Of a DNA stretch of 17,802 bases, positions 6,218 to 14,435 are shown in pieces. The notes under the pieces are model-generated. The model saw only the letters and a program-made list of their open reading frames with translations. It was not told the DNA's origin and searched no databases. A program made the translations under genes and the position numbers. Location: positions 1 to 17,802 of the forward strand of contig CAZJRB010000139.1 in assembly GCA_964547995.1 (NCBI GenBank). Direction: 5' to 3'. This stretch comes from CAZJRB01 sp964547995 (lineage in GTDB: Bacteria; Planctomycetota; Planctomycetia; Pirellulales; Thermoguttaceae). Numbering within the stretch: the stretch's first letter is position 1; each line of letters begins with the position of its first letter.

Positions 6218-7927
6218 CTACCGGAGGCCGGTCGGTATGTGGACGCTCAGGACGTCGCCGCTTTGGGCGTCGACCAGGGCCGTGCCGCCGCCGCCGGCGA
6301 TGGGACTGCCCGAACAGGAAACGGACCAGGCCGGCCGGCCGTTGTGGGTCATCAACATCACGGTCAGGTGTTCCGCCCGAACCCAGTTGTCGCCTCCCGC
6401 TTTCAGGCGAAATGCCTGCAATCCGATGTTCATGGCCTGGTCGCGCCCGATTCGGGCCTTGTCGGCCTTGGGCGCGTCTTGCACACCGGCCGGCTTGACG
6501 GGACGGGGTTTGCTGGAGCGGTATTTCTCGATCAGGTTCAGCAGCTTCATCCGCTGCGGATGGTCGGGTTCGAGATCGAGGACCATGCGCCATTGGGCCA
6601 TGGCCTTGTTGTGGTCTTGGGCCTCTTCGTAGGCGTTGCCGAGTTTCAGGTGCAACGAGGCGGTCTGCGGGCTTTCCGCCACGGCGGCGGCCAGATATTC
6701 GATGTACTTAGGCAGTTCGCCCGACTGGTTCGCCTGGTCGGCAACCTTCAGGTAGGCGTCCACAAGCGTCGACTCGTACGCCTTCGGGTCGAGTTCGATC
6801 GCCTCTTGTAGGAGCGACAGGTACTGGTCGTAGCGTCCCGTGCCGAACGCGGCCTGGGCGAAGTAGTAGGTGAACAGGGCCTTGTCCTCCTTCGGCACCT
6901 TCGGGCCGATCTCCTTGAACATGTCGTAGGCCTTCGCGTAGCGGCGGGCGTTGAGATAAATCGTCGCCCGGAGGACCTGGATGTCGGGCCGGTCCTCGAT
7001 TCCGTCGGCCACGGCCCGGGCGATCTGGTAGATGGCCGAGGCCTCCGGGGCGCATCGAAAAACGTCCTTGCTGCCGGGCACCGGCTCGATCAGGTACCAC
7101 CCTTCGTTGATGTCGCCCGGCTTGCCCGACTTGACCGCCCGGACGCCGATCCGGCCGAAGTAGTTCCGCAGATTGAAATAGGCCGAGCCGAGCTTGTACC
7201 GCAGCACGGGGCTGTCGAGCCCGAGCCGCAGGGCCGATTGATACGACTCGGCGGCCAGGGCGAAGAAGTTTCCGGCCAGGTAGATATTGCCCAGGGCGTA
7301 GTGGTCCGAAGCGCTCTTGGGGTTGAGCTTAACGGCTTCCTCGTAGTTCTTGCGGGCCTTTTCGTGGTCGTCGAGGTTGTATTGGGCCTCGGCCAGCATG
7401 TGGTAGGTCGGGTAGTCGTGGCGGTATTTCAGCAGCGGCTCGACCACCCGGACGACGTCCTTCCACTTTTGTTCGGCGGTGTAGATTTCGCCGAGCATTT
7501 GGCCGGCCTCGACGTGGTCGGGCGATTTTTTGAGGATCTGTTCGAGCTGCTCGGCGGCCTCGTCGACGTTGCCGGCATACCAGTAGGCCTTGGCCAGGTG
7601 GAGGCGGTATCCGCTCTTGTCGGGGTCGGCCTTGACGGCCTGCCGGAGCAGCTTGATCGCCTCGGCGTACTTGCCCTTGAACAGGGCGTCGCGGCCTTCG
7701 GTGAAGATGTCTTCGGGTTTCGGTTTTTCCGGTTTCGGAGCGTCTTCCTTGGCGGCATCTGCCTTGGCTGGATCGGGTTTCACCGGTTCTGCCTTTGCCA
7801 CATCGGGCTTCGCGGCGTCTGGTTGCTTCGCGGCGTCCGCTTTGGGTTCGGCGGCCAATACGGTTGTGCAGAACAGTGCCAGCGACAATCCGAGGACCGG
7901 GAAGGTGAGTTTACTGTGTTTTCGCAT
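6218..7927 (-). CDS. exported TPR protein with Ala/Lys/Pro linker and PepSY-like C-terminus
   Basis: From the ATG at 7927 the product is 569 residues. The start is chosen because a signal peptide begins there (RKHSK, then a hydrophobic core, cleavage near VLAA at about 23) and CGGAG precedes it. An upstream in-frame start at 7972 would hide the signal. Residues ~25-75 form a repetitive Ala/Lys/Pro/Asp linker (AAK.PDAAKPDVAKAEP). About ten TPR or TPR-like helical pairs fill 76-480 (for example ALFKGKYAEAIKLLRQAVKADP and LHLKLGNAYEEAQDHNKAM). Residues ~490-569 resemble a PepSY-type beta domain (GRPAWSVSCSG, then TALVDAQSGDVLSVHIP). The protein is probably periplasmic and acts as a protein-protein scaffold. 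It lies 58 bp downstream of the giant TPR gene in the same direction, so a shared operon and shared complex are likely. Confidence 0.87.
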   Translation of the reverse strand: MRKHSKLTFPVLGLSLALFCTTVLAAEPKADAAKQPDAAKPDVAKAEPVKPDPAKADAAKEDAPKPEKPKPEDIFTEGRDALFKGKYAEAIKLLRQAVKADPDKSGYRLHLAKAYWYAGNVDEAAEQLEQILKKSPDHVEAGQMLGEIYTAEQKWKDVVRVVEPLLKYRHDYPTYHMLAEAQYNLDDHEKARKNYEEAVKLNPKSASDHYALGNIYLAGNFFALAAESYQSALRLGLDSPVLRYKLGSAYFNLRNYFGRIGVRAVKSGKPGDINEGWYLIEPVPGSKDVFRCAPEASAIYQIARAVADGIEDRPDIQVLRATIYLNARRYAKAYDMFKEIGPKVPKEDKALFTYYFAQAAFGTGRYDQYLSLLQEAIELDPKAYESTLVDAYLKVADQANQSGELPKYIEYLAAAVAESPQTASLHLKLGNAYEEAQDHNKAMAQWRMVLDLEPDHPQRMKLLNLIEKYRSSKPRPVKPAGVQDAPKADKARIGRDQAMNIGLQAFRLKAGGDNWVRAEHLTVMLMTHNGRPAWSVSCSGSPIAGGGGTALVDAQSGDVLSVHIPTGLR

Positions 7928-7985
7928 GGGTTTATCTCCGGGTTGGGTTCGTCGTTTGTTGCGAAGCCGCAAGCGGCTTTGGCAG

Positions 7986-10900
7986 TTAGAGCCTGTAGGT
8001 CTTGATCCAGTTGATTTGTTCCTTGGCCTTTGAAACCAGCGGGCCGTCGGGGAAGTTGGTCACGTAGTTGGTGTACGAGTCCATCGCGCTGACCCACTGG
8101 TTGAGGTTTTCGTAGTTTTCGGCGACGGCGAACTGTGCGCCGCCGGCCTTGGGGCTTCGGCGGTAGTTCCGCAGGAATGCCTTGTAGGCCTCGATCGCCT
8201 CGGCGTACTTGCCCTCCCGCTCGTAGTATTGGGCGATCCGCCAACTGGCGTCCTCGGCCACGGCGGTGCCGCTGAACTGGCGGACGATCTCGAGCCATGT
8301 CTTCATGGCCGCCTGCGAGTCCTTCAGCCGCTGGTCGTAGATGGTGGCCATTTGCAGCAGTGCCTCGTCGGCCTTATCACCGCCGGGAACCTCGGAGGCG
8401 GACGTGTAGGCCGTGACCGCCTCGCGCAACGCGGCGTTGATCTTGTCCTGGCGGTCGGCCAGTTGGGAAGCCGTGAGTTCCTCCACCTCCTGGACGGCTT
8501 TCTGGGCGAAGAGCATGACGTTGGCATCGTTGAACTGGCCGTAGTTTCCGGCCGTGGCGGCCTCTTCCAGCTCGGCCTGTTTTCCCTTGCCGGCCTTCTT
8601 GAGTTGGGCAATGCGGCTTCCTCGCCCCTTCACGTTTCGATAGCGGTAGTCCTGGGCCATCTGATATGCCCTGCGTTGGGCGATGTCCTTGTTCTCCGCA
8701 AAGGTCGTATCGCGGGTCACGGTGGCCAGCTTCGTGGCTTCGTCCTCGTAGCTCTTGCCGACCATGTAGAGTGCATCGTCGGCCAACGGGCTAGCCGGGT
8801 ATTTCTTGGCCACATCGAGCAGGGCCTCGCGGGCCTTCTCCGTCTCGCCGAGCGAGATGTACGTCGTGCCCACGGCATACAGCGCGTCGTCGGCCAGGTG
8901 ACTCTCCGGCCAGTTTTTGACGACCTTGCGGTATTCGATAATGGCCTTGACCGGGTTGCTGAGTTGGGCACCGACAATCACAGCGATCTGGAACTGGGCG
9001 TCGAAGGCCTTTCGCTGGCCCTTCTCGTCGACTAGGCCCTGGTAGCGGACCAGGCTCTTCAGGACGTCGATTCGCCGGTTGGCCTCCTTGACCTTCGCGT
9101 CCTTGGGATAGGCCTTGACATACTCGCGGTAGGCATCGGTGGCCTCTTTCCACTGGCTAAGATTGATGCGGCACTCGGCGATCGACCACTTGGCCTCCTG
9201 GACGAACTGGCCGTTCTCGAATTCGCCCATCACGCGCCGGTAGGCGGCAATGGCGTCTTCCCACGCCTCGTTCGTCTGGTGGATCTGCCCGACCATCGTC
9301 AGCGCCTGCCCGGCTTGGGGATGCCGCGGGAAGCTGTCGACGAACGTCTCGAGCACGTGAAGCGCCTCGACCCAGCGCTGGTCCTTCTTCAGGTCGGAGC
9401 CGATCTGGAAGATGGCGTTTTGCAGGTCCTGATCGTTTCCGCCCCGGGCAAAGTTCAATTCCTGGTACGCCTGGGCGGCCAGCAGCGGCCGCTTGAGCTT
9501 CGTTTGATACGTTTGGGCGATCTTCATTGCCGCCTGCTGCGCGAGCGGACCGACCGGGTCGTAGAGCGTCAGCTCGTTCCAGACGGTGATCGCCTCCTCG
9601 TTAAACGCCCTGCTCTCCAACTCTTGCGAGATGTTCCAGAGCATCTGCGGCACCGAGCCGATGTTGGGATGCTTGGGGTAGGTGCGTGCGACATGTTGGA
9701 TTTCCTTGGCCGCGCGGACGAACTGCCCCCGGGCAAGCGTCGAGCTGAAGGCGGCGACGACGCGGGCCTGCTTCAGGAAGCTGTTGGCTATGTCCCATTG
9801 TGCCTGTTCCTGGTAGGAGCGTTGTTTCGGGAAATCGGCGACGACCTTGGTCAGTTCCGCCCGGGCGGCGTCGAACCGCTTGGCCACCTCGTCGAGCCGC
9901 TGCTGTTTGGTCGCCTTGCCTTCCATCGGTTTCGACGCCCAGGCGAGGCGGTCGCGGGCGATCTCCAGTCGGAGTTTGGGCAATTGGCCGTCCGTCGGAT
10001 TGTCGGCCAGGAACCGTCCGGCCAGGGCCGCCGCGCGTTGCCACTGCATCAGCGAACGCCAGTGGCCGACCATCACGAGTATCTCGCCGCGAGCCTGTTC
10101 GGCCGTCGGCTTGTTGGGATAGTCCTTGCGGATCGACTGGAAGATGGCGTAGGCGGCGTCGATGGCCTTCGCCTGGCGGGCGATCTCGGCCTTCGAAAGG
10201 ACCGGGGCGGCCGGCGCCTGTTGGTCAACTTGTTGCATCGCCTGTTGTTGCCCGCCCTGTTGGCCTTGAGCCCGTTCGTTCTGCTGTTCGGGTTGATTGA
10301 ACGCGACCCGCTCGCGAAGCTGGGCGACCTGCCGGGCGCGGTTCGATTCCTGGCGGCGGATCATCGCCAGCAGTTGCGTATCGCGCTGGGCTTCGTCGGC
10401 CGGGCCGGGAAGGAGTTGTAAAGCGTCTGCGGCTGGCGACGGGGCGACGGGTTGCGGTTCCTCGCTTGGCACAGCAGCGCGCCCGCCGGCACGCGGTCGA
10501 TCCCCCCGGCTGCTGCTGCCTGCGGCAACCGCCAGCATCTCGCCGCTCGATGATTCGCCCGAATCCCGAAGCCCGGCGCTGGTCAAGGCCTGGAGCATTT
10601 CCTTGGCGTGGCTGGGCATCGCCCGGCCCAGTTGGCACAGGCCGCGTGCGAAGGTGAGCCGCTCGGGGCGGCTGATCTTCAGATCCGACTTCAGCAGATC
10701 GGCGTAGACCCCGCCGGCCACGTCCCACGCGTCGACCTTGGCGTATTCGTACGCGATCGACATGACCTTGCGGAGCGCTTCGCCGACCAGGGGGCTTTCC
10801 GGATGATCGGCGATAAACTGCCGGTAGGCGGCAATCGCGGCCGTCGATTCCCCGCTCAGCTTCGCCGGCGGCGGGTCGTCCGGCTGGCGGTCGGCGGCGG

Positions 10901-13388
10901 CCTTGGCCAGCAGTTTTCGGGCGTGGGCGTCCAACGCCCCGGCGGCCGTGAACTCCGCTTGTTCGGCCGTGCTCGGCACGCCGGGCGACGATTGGGCAAG
11001 AACCTTCACACCCGCCGCGAACTTCGCAAAATCGCGATAGACGCCGACCGCCACGTCGTACGCGTTGTGCTGCTGCAAGAGCCCGCCGATGGCCAGCACC
11101 TTCTGCGTGGCCTGCGGAACCATCGGGCTGGCCGGGTGGTCCTCGATGAACTTCGTCCAGCCGTTAATCGCTGTCTTCAGTTCGGGCGTCAGCGTGATCT
11201 TCTCGGCCGCGCCGTACTGCTTGAGAAATCTTGCGAACTTCCGCCGGGCGGCTTCGTCCGAAAGTTGCACGAGCTGAAACGCCGCATACTCGTCGGCCAC
11301 CGCGACCGCCTTCTCCGGCTTCACTTTGACCGCGGCTTCCGCGATGTCGTAGTACTTCAATATCTTGTAGATGTCGACGACCGAGTTCCAACACTGCCGG
11401 ATCGGCTGCAACTCGGGGCTCTCGGCCAGCAGGCATTCCTGGAGTTCGTAGCAGCGGATCAGCGCCTTCTGGTGCAGCGGATCGAGCACGCGCGACACGG
11501 TCAACCCCGCGTCCAACAACCGCCGGTTGCGCCGGCTGACTTGTTGGAGCCAAAGGTTGATCTCCGCGAGTTCGGTTTGGCGTTGCTCTTTCTCGGGCAG
11601 CGATTTCGCCAGCGTCGCGTACATCTCTTCGGCGACGGCCCAATGCCCCTGGGCGATCCACGGCTGAACGTTGTTGCCGACCTGCGCGACGGCCGCGGGG
11701 GCCTGGGCGACGTCGCGGGCAACGAGCTTGGCAAGCACCGCCAGCAATTCCTTCTGCACGTCCGAGAGTTTGGCGTTCGCGGCGTCGTCGCCCGCCTTGA
11801 CGTTTTCGTTGAACTGGTACTTGGCAAACGCGTCAAGCCGCCCGGCATGGCGGGCGACCACGGCGGGCCACGATGGATGTTCCGGCGAAAGCAACCCGGT
11901 CAGTTCGTGGCTCGTGCCGAGCACAAGGGTGCGGGCTTCCGCATTGTCGATGTTTTCGTAGTCCTTCAGGATCGCTTCGATCAGTTCGGCGGCCGATTTC
12001 ACAGCGGCTTCGTTTCCGTCGGCCTTGACGACCGGGCGGGCAATGTCGATTGCCCAGGCGTCGGGGCCCTTGAAGCGGACGATCTTGACCGGCGGCTGCA
12101 CCTTGGCGGCAAAGCCGCGCACCGTGGCGGCCAGCTTCGCTTGATCGGCCCAGGGCGGGTCGGCCGCCGACTCGGTGGTAATCGCTCCGTAGAGCGCAAC
12201 GACTTCGGCCAGCGGCTTCGGCAGCGCGCCGAGCCCGGCCGCCGGCGGCAGCTTGCCGATCCGGGCCTGGTCGTCGAGGTCGCGGACGGCGATCGCCGTC
12301 TTGTAGCGGACCAGCGCCCGAAGGATCAACAGCCGGCTCTTCCGCGGCAGCGGTACCCCCTGTTGGGCTTCGGCGCCCTTGACCGCTGCCGCGTAGGCAC
12401 CGTGCTTGGCGTAATGTTCGTCGAGGTGTTTTAGCAGAAGCTCCGTGAGTTGTTCCGCTTCTTTGGCTCTGGGCGTCTGCTTGTAGATCACATCGGCCAG
12501 AGCCAGGGCGTCGACGTCCCACTTGGTCAAGCCGGTCTCGGGCTTCGGCTTCTCTCCCTGGCGAGTGACACTCAGATAGGCCTCGATCAGGGCCATGCGG
12601 GCCTCGTTGACCTGGGGATGCTCGGGCGTTTCGGCGAGCCATTTGGCCAGCGCGCGGACCCGGGCGGGATTGACGCCCTGCTTCAACTCCCACGCGATCA
12701 GTTCATACCGGGCGGTTGCGGCGGCCGGGGTGCCGGCATGGTCGGCGACGAGCTTGCGCAGCCGTTTGATTCCCTCGGCGGTGGACTGGCCGCCGCTGTG
12801 CAACTTGGCTTGCCCTTCGAGCAGCGCCCACTGCACGGCGTCGTACTGCTTGGGATAGAGGATTTCGAGTTGGCTGAGCTTGGCGAGGGCTTCCGGGCAC
12901 TGTCCGAGTTTCAAGGCGATTTCGGCCTGCAACAGGAGGATTTTCGCACGCTGGGCCTCGGAGACGGCCTTTTCGGTCAACAGCTTGGTCGATTCCCGGA
13001 GGGCCTGGGAGAAGAGTTTTTCCCGGATCAGGATTTCGACGAGCTTGATCCTGGCGTCGACGCCGACTTTCTCCTTGCGGAGCGAGTTGAGCATGCCCGC
13101 GGCAAAGGGCTCTTCGGGCGCCAGGGTCAAGGTCGTTTTCCAGGCGGCGATGGCCTTGTCCAACTGGCCGAGCTGGTAGCGGGCCTTGCCCAGCAGGAGG
13201 AAGACCTCGGGGTTTCGGTTGTCGATTTTCGAGGCATCTTCGGCCAGCTCGGCGGCCAGCGAGAACTTGCCGGAGGCGTACGCCGTTTTGGCCTTCTGGT
13301 AGGCCTCTCGGGCGTCGGCCTGGGCCAACGCGAGGGACGCGGCGGCCATGATTGCCGCGGAGAGGATCGGTGTTATCAGCTTTTGCAT
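7986..13388 (-). CDS. giant exported TPR protein (YbgF/BamD-like repeats)
   Basis: From the ATG at 13388 the product is 1800 residues. The start is set by an AGGAGC ribosome binding site eight bases upstream and by a signal peptide (MQKLITPILS through ASLALAQA). An earlier in-frame ATG at 13448 lacks both. TPR-like helical pairs run through nearly the whole chain, in two halves. The N-terminal half (~25-935) has irregular repeats. A linker at ~940-1065 is rich in Ser, Pro, Gly and, near 1030-1060, Gln. The C-terminal half (~1070-1800) has regular repeats of BamD/YbgF style (FPRHPQAGQALTMVGQIH, YPASPLADDALYMVGKSY, FSGTAVAEDASWRIAQYY). It has no catalytic motif. It is probably a periplasmic or envelope scaffold in which extra-long TPR arrays hold several partners. 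The second TPR gene follows 58 bp downstream. Long open frames on the opposite strand are codon-bias shadows. Confidence 0.88.
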   Translation of the reverse strand: MQKLITPILSAAIMAAASLALAQADAREAYQKAKTAYASGKFSLAAELAEDASKIDNRNPEVFLLLGKARYQLGQLDKAIAAWKTTLTLAPEEPFAAGMLNSLRKEKVGVDARIKLVEILIREKLFSQALRESTKLLTEKAVSEAQRAKILLLQAEIALKLGQCPEALAKLSQLEILYPKQYDAVQWALLEGQAKLHSGGQSTAEGIKRLRKLVADHAGTPAAATARYELIAWELKQGVNPARVRALAKWLAETPEHPQVNEARMALIEAYLSVTRQGEKPKPETGLTKWDVDALALADVIYKQTPRAKEAEQLTELLLKHLDEHYAKHGAYAAAVKGAEAQQGVPLPRKSRLLILRALVRYKTAIAVRDLDDQARIGKLPPAAGLGALPKPLAEVVALYGAITTESAADPPWADQAKLAATVRGFAAKVQPPVKIVRFKGPDAWAIDIARPVVKADGNEAAVKSAAELIEAILKDYENIDNAEARTLVLGTSHELTGLLSPEHPSWPAVVARHAGRLDAFAKYQFNENVKAGDDAANAKLSDVQKELLAVLAKLVARDVAQAPAAVAQVGNNVQPWIAQGHWAVAEEMYATLAKSLPEKEQRQTELAEINLWLQQVSRRNRRLLDAGLTVSRVLDPLHQKALIRCYELQECLLAESPELQPIRQCWNSVVDIYKILKYYDIAEAAVKVKPEKAVAVADEYAAFQLVQLSDEAARRKFARFLKQYGAAEKITLTPELKTAINGWTKFIEDHPASPMVPQATQKVLAIGGLLQQHNAYDVAVGVYRDFAKFAAGVKVLAQSSPGVPSTAEQAEFTAAGALDAHARKLLAKAAADRQPDDPPPAKLSGESTAAIAAYRQFIADHPESPLVGEALRKVMSIAYEYAKVDAWDVAGGVYADLLKSDLKISRPERLTFARGLCQLGRAMPSHAKEMLQALTSAGLRDSGESSSGEMLAVAAGSSSRGDRPRAGGRAAVPSEEPQPVAPSPAADALQLLPGPADEAQRDTQLLAMIRRQESNRARQVAQLRERVAFNQPEQQNERAQGQQGGQQQAMQQVDQQAPAAPVLSKAEIARQAKAIDAAYAIFQSIRKDYPNKPTAEQARGEILVMVGHWRSLMQWQRAAALAGRFLADNPTDGQLPKLRLEIARDRLAWASKPMEGKATKQQRLDEVAKRFDAARAELTKVVADFPKQRSYQEQAQWDIANSFLKQARVVAAFSSTLARGQFVRAAKEIQHVARTYPKHPNIGSVPQMLWNISQELESRAFNEEAITVWNELTLYDPVGPLAQQAAMKIAQTYQTKLKRPLLAAQAYQELNFARGGNDQDLQNAIFQIGSDLKKDQRWVEALHVLETFVDSFPRHPQAGQALTMVGQIHQTNEAWEDAIAAYRRVMGEFENGQFVQEAKWSIAECRINLSQWKEATDAYREYVKAYPKDAKVKEANRRIDVLKSLVRYQGLVDEKGQRKAFDAQFQIAVIVGAQLSNPVKAIIEYRKVVKNWPESHLADDALYAVGTTYISLGETEKAREALLDVAKKYPASPLADDALYMVGKSYEDEATKLATVTRDTTFAENKDIAQRRAYQMAQDYRYRNVKGRGSRIAQLKKAGKGKQAELEEAATAGNYGQFNDANVMLFAQKAVQEVEELTASQLADRQDKINAALREAVTAYTSASEVPGGDKADEALLQMATIYDQRLKDSQAAMKTWLEIVRQFSGTAVAEDASWRIAQYYEREGKYAEAIEAYKAFLRNYRRSPKAGGAQFAVAENYENLNQWVSAMDSYTNYVTNFPDGPLVSKAKEQINWIKTYRL

Positions 13389-13505
13389 GGTGTTGCTCCT
13401 GTGATGTTCAAGACAGATCAAGCTGTCGAGATAGGCGGTCAAGGGCACAGTTTAATTGTTGGAGTGATTGAGGAACCAAAAAGTTCCCCGGTTTCCGTCC
13501 CGCAA

Positions 13506-13542
13506 GCACCCCGGCCGCTCTCGCTCTCAGCAGCCGGGGTGC
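13506..13542. repeat. 10-bp inverted repeat GCACCCCGGC/GCCGGGGTGC
   Basis: GCACCCCGGC (13506-13515) and GCCGGGGTGC (13533-13542) are perfect complements around a 17-base loop. They would form a stable RNA hairpin on either strand. There is no T-tract, so a factor-independent terminator is not evident. A third copy of one arm lies at 13666-13675. Confidence 0.65.
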
Positions 13543-13582
13543 GAAACTCCGTCCATTATAGGAGAAATCCCGCCGACCGCGC

Positions 13583-13601
13583 GTAACGAGTTTGTAACGA
13601 G
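13583..13601. promoter_or_regulatory. tandem direct repeat with 11-bp period (PhoB-box-like architecture)
   Basis: GTAACGAG at 13583-13590 recurs at 13594-13601, separated by TTT. Read on the minus strand, the sense of the downstream TPR gene, this is CTCGTTAC-AAA-CTCGTTAC. Repeats of 7-8 bp with an 11-bp period and an A-rich spacer are the layout bound by OmpR/PhoB-family response regulators. The particular sequence is not the E. coli pho box, so the regulator is unknown. Confidence 0.4.
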
Positions 13602-13665
13602 GCACAAACGCGGCTGGGCAAGGAAGCAACGGGCGCACCAAGAAGCTGTGAGCCTTTTCACTGTA

Positions 13666-13675
13666 GCCGGGGTGC
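13666..13675. repeat. third copy of GCCGGGGTGC
   Basis: This is an exact copy of the right arm of the inverted repeat at 13506-13542, sharing AGCCGGGGTGC (11 bp), and lies six bases past the zinc-ribbon stop codon. It may be a half-site of a dispersed repeat family. Confidence 0.5.
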
Positions 13676-13681
13676 AACGCC

Positions 13682-14014
13682 CTACATCAGACTGGCGACG
13701 TAGGTCCGGCAATTCGAGCAGACGTTGGCCTCGCCCGGAATTTCGCTATGGCACTTCGGACACACCTTCACGACCGACTGCGCCCCCTCGCGCGGCCATA
13801 ACTCATCGGAATCGCCGTCAGAATCCGGCGTCGGTAGCGTGGTTCCCGAGAGCCCCGATTCGTCCGGTTTCAGAATGTCCATAATCGCATCGTCGGCCTC
13901 GCGTTCAGGAACGTGAATGGGTGCATTGCAGTCGGGACACAACCCGACCTTTCCCGCAAAGCTATTCTTGACCCTGTGGCTATGCCCGTTCGGGCACGTT
14001 ACGGGTATGGACAT
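13682..14014 (-). CDS. double zinc-ribbon protein
   Basis: The 110-residue protein has two putative zinc sites joined by an acidic, disordered linker. The N-terminal site is C7 (VTCPNGH, with H11 or H13) plus C26 and C29 (LCPDC). The pattern PNGH...V....AGK.G.CP.C is one I associate with small planctomycete zinc-ribbon proteins. The C-terminal site is C85-x2-C88 and C99-x2-C102 (VCPKCHSEIPGEANVCSNC), a typical rubredoxin-like zinc ribbon. The linker (~35-80) is rich in Asp, Ser and Glu. There is no signal peptide, so it is cytoplasmic. The ATG at 14014 has AGGAG eight bases upstream and a promoter candidate 50-80 bp upstream. Such proteins often mediate protein or nucleic-acid contacts. The precise role is unknown. 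Confidence 0.83.
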   Translation of the reverse strand: MSIPVTCPNGHSHRVKNSFAGKVGLCPDCNAPIHVPEREADDAIMDILKPDESGLSGTTLPTPDSDGDSDELWPREGAQSVVKVCPKCHSEIPGEANVCSNCRTYVASLM

Positions 14015-14064
14015 GATTCTGCTCCTACATCAGCCTCTATCTGCCGACAATCGGAGAAAAGCGG

Positions 14065-14093
14065 ATTGTACCAAGACGGCGAGCGATGTGCAA
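14065..14093 (-). promoter_or_regulatory. candidate sigma-70-type promoter of the zinc-ribbon gene
   Basis: On the minus strand TTGCAC (14093-14088), a 17-bp spacer and TACAAT (14070-14065) are followed by a predicted start near 14058, giving a ~44-base leader containing the AGGAG ribosome binding site. The -10 matches 5 of 6 consensus positions and the -35 keeps the TTG. Confidence 0.5.
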
Positions 14094-14168
14094 CCTGGGA
14101 TCATTTCTTACGCGGGAACCGCCGGGACGGGTCGACAAGTCGCCCCCCACAAAGGTTAACCGCCCGTA

Positions 14169-14402
14169 TTACCCCCCACCCAACGCAGGGAAGACGTCAA
14201 GCTGTTCCCCACCTTCCAGCGTATGGTCCGGGCCTGCAAAGCGATTGTTGAGAAAGACCGTGCGGGTGTGGTCCGCCGAAATGCCAAGCTCGTCAAGCAC
14301 CTGAGAGATCGTCTGCCCGGAATCGATCTCGATCTCGACCGACGCCGCGCCGTCGATGTGTTTGCGCAACACGGCGAACAAGTTGACGTGTACCTGCGGC
14401 AT
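14169..14402 (-). CDS. MoaD/ThiS-family sulfur carrier protein
   Basis: A 77-residue ubiquitin-fold protein. The strand-helix pattern (VHVNLFAVLRKHI, VEIEIDSGQTISQVLDELGI, TVFLNNRFAGPDHTLEGGEQLDVFPALGGG) and the C-terminal Gly-Gly tail are diagnostic of MoaD/ThiS-like carriers. In these the last glycine is adenylated and thiocarboxylated to deliver sulfur, for MoaD to the dithiolene of molybdopterin or tungstopterin. Here the tail is GGG rather than GG. The gene lies 33 bp downstream of the aldehyde:ferredoxin oxidoreductase gene, a pairing well known in bacteria and archaea, so a role in the pterin cofactor of that enzyme is likely. The ATG at 14402 has only a close AAAGG upstream; a spaced GGGG is an alternative ribosome binding site. 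Translation is probably coupled to the upstream gene. Confidence 0.85.
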   Translation of the reverse strand: MPQVHVNLFAVLRKHIDGAASVEIEIDSGQTISQVLDELGISADHTRTVFLNNRFAGPDHTLEGGEQLDVFPALGGG

Positions 14403-14435
14403 ACCTTTCTCAACCCCGGTAACTCTTGCGCTCCG

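Larger units (their letters stand above)
13389..13681 (-). other. leader region of the giant TPR gene
   Basis: The 293 bp between the zinc-ribbon and TPR genes hold no gene. They contain a 10-bp inverted repeat (13506-13542) with a third copy of its arm (13666-13675), a tandem direct repeat (13583-13601), and a small GGAAC/GTTCC dyad (13472-13487). I could not fix a convincing -35/-10 pair: TTGACC (minus strand, near 13427-13432) lacks a good partner. The density of repeats suggests a regulated promoter or an intervening terminator. Confidence 0.45.

Noticed and set aside
10608..12434. 608-residue open frame on the plus strand opposite the giant TPR gene, and similar long frames at 9279-10421 and 12450-13586
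   Set aside because: They are antisense shadows created by GC-rich codon bias. They lack signal peptide, family motifs and ribosome binding sites, and the minus-strand gene is strongly supported.
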